Part shown: positions 63,791 through 64,000 of the stretch, piece by piece
Position numbering within the stretch: position 1 is the stretch's first letter
How the letters are laid out: each line of letters opens with the position of its first letter
Assembly (NCBI GenBank): GCA_009760855.2
Contig: WPIO01000071.1
Coordinates: 1,156,001-1,220,000, forward strand
Source: Cristatella mucedo
Taxonomy: Eukaryota; Bryozoa; Phylactolaemata; Cristatellidae
Direction of reading: 5' to 3'
Length of the DNA stretch: 64,000 nucleotides
Made by a program: the position numbers and the translations under genes
Notes under the pieces: generated by a model
The model's input: the letters and a program-made list of their open reading frames with translations, nothing else
Database searches by the model: none
What the model was told of the DNA's origin: nothing

Positions 63791-64000
63791 GTAAGCGGGG
63801 CAAGGCTTCGTCGGTGCTCGGTGCTCGTGTCCGCTTGTGGCAGTGCGACCTCGCTTTTCTTCCGGTTGTAAGTGAAGTTAGGCGAAGGCGGCGGGGGTTC
63901 CGAATGGCGACCGCAATGCGAGCATCCGGCCGAGTTCAGGCGAGATCCGGGGACCGGCGACTACGCTCACAATTTCGTTAGGGCGAAGCGAAGGCTGCCA
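63791..64000. other. Start of the next IgSF-2 intron
   Basis: Begins with GTAAGCGGGG; no feature seen to the window edge. Confidence 0.5.

Overview
The window is eukaryotic, and the gene content is metazoan: TRIM, immunoglobulin, fibronectin III, CUB and Sushi modules, GT-AG introns and tRNA-derived SINEs. Intergenic and intronic DNA is packed with non-LTR retrotransposons and long microsatellites. Nothing in the sequence fixes the phylum. An invertebrate (sponge-like or other marine animal) is a guess from gene style only. All gene models below are built by hand from open frames, splice-site consensus and intron phase.

Layout. 1-5,100: no gene seen; one SINE-A each way and one broken LINE-A copy. 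5,127-9,850 (+): a TRIM-type gene (RING, two B-boxes, coiled coil) followed by an exon that looks like a beta-propeller. The joining phase is unresolved. 9,900-15,000: old LINE-A pieces and low-complexity DNA. 15,212-18,515 (+): start of an immunoglobulin-superfamily gene (IgSF-1) with a signal peptide, one whole Ig domain and two split Ig domains. One exon carries a 12-bp coding minisatellite and a frame break. 24,239-33,407 (-): a complete five-exon model of a small secreted-type receptor: signal peptide, CUB, Sushi, transmembrane segment, 272 residues, with all intron phases agreeing. 34,800-39,600: GC-rich and CT/GA-repeat DNA without a confident gene. 37,300-57,200: a dense nest of LINE-A and LINE-B copies in both directions. 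50,054-63,790 and beyond (+): IgSF-2, with a signal peptide, four Ig domains and FN3, in at least eight exons with phase 1 throughout. Its first intron (7.2 kb) holds much of the LINE nest. A 57-codon half-FN3 exon is duplicated in tandem there.

The two IgSF genes have the same order and exon lengths (whole Ig exon, split Ig, then a 90-nt half-Ig exon), so they are probably paralogues in one orientation, with the CUB-Sushi gene on the opposite strand between them. All three encode cell-surface or secreted recognition modules.

Two retrotransposon families dominate. LINE-A (CR1/L2-like, APE endonuclease plus RT) ends in a GCGCC...GGGCGC hairpin followed by (TTA)n. LINE-B is a related RT family ending in GGAGTTACAGACGGAGATACATT repeats. 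SINE-A has a tRNA-like head and a tail that copies the LINE-A hairpin, so LINE-A is probably its mobilising partner. Several LINE-A copies sit tail to tail around one (TAA)n tract, and one pair looks nested or recombined.
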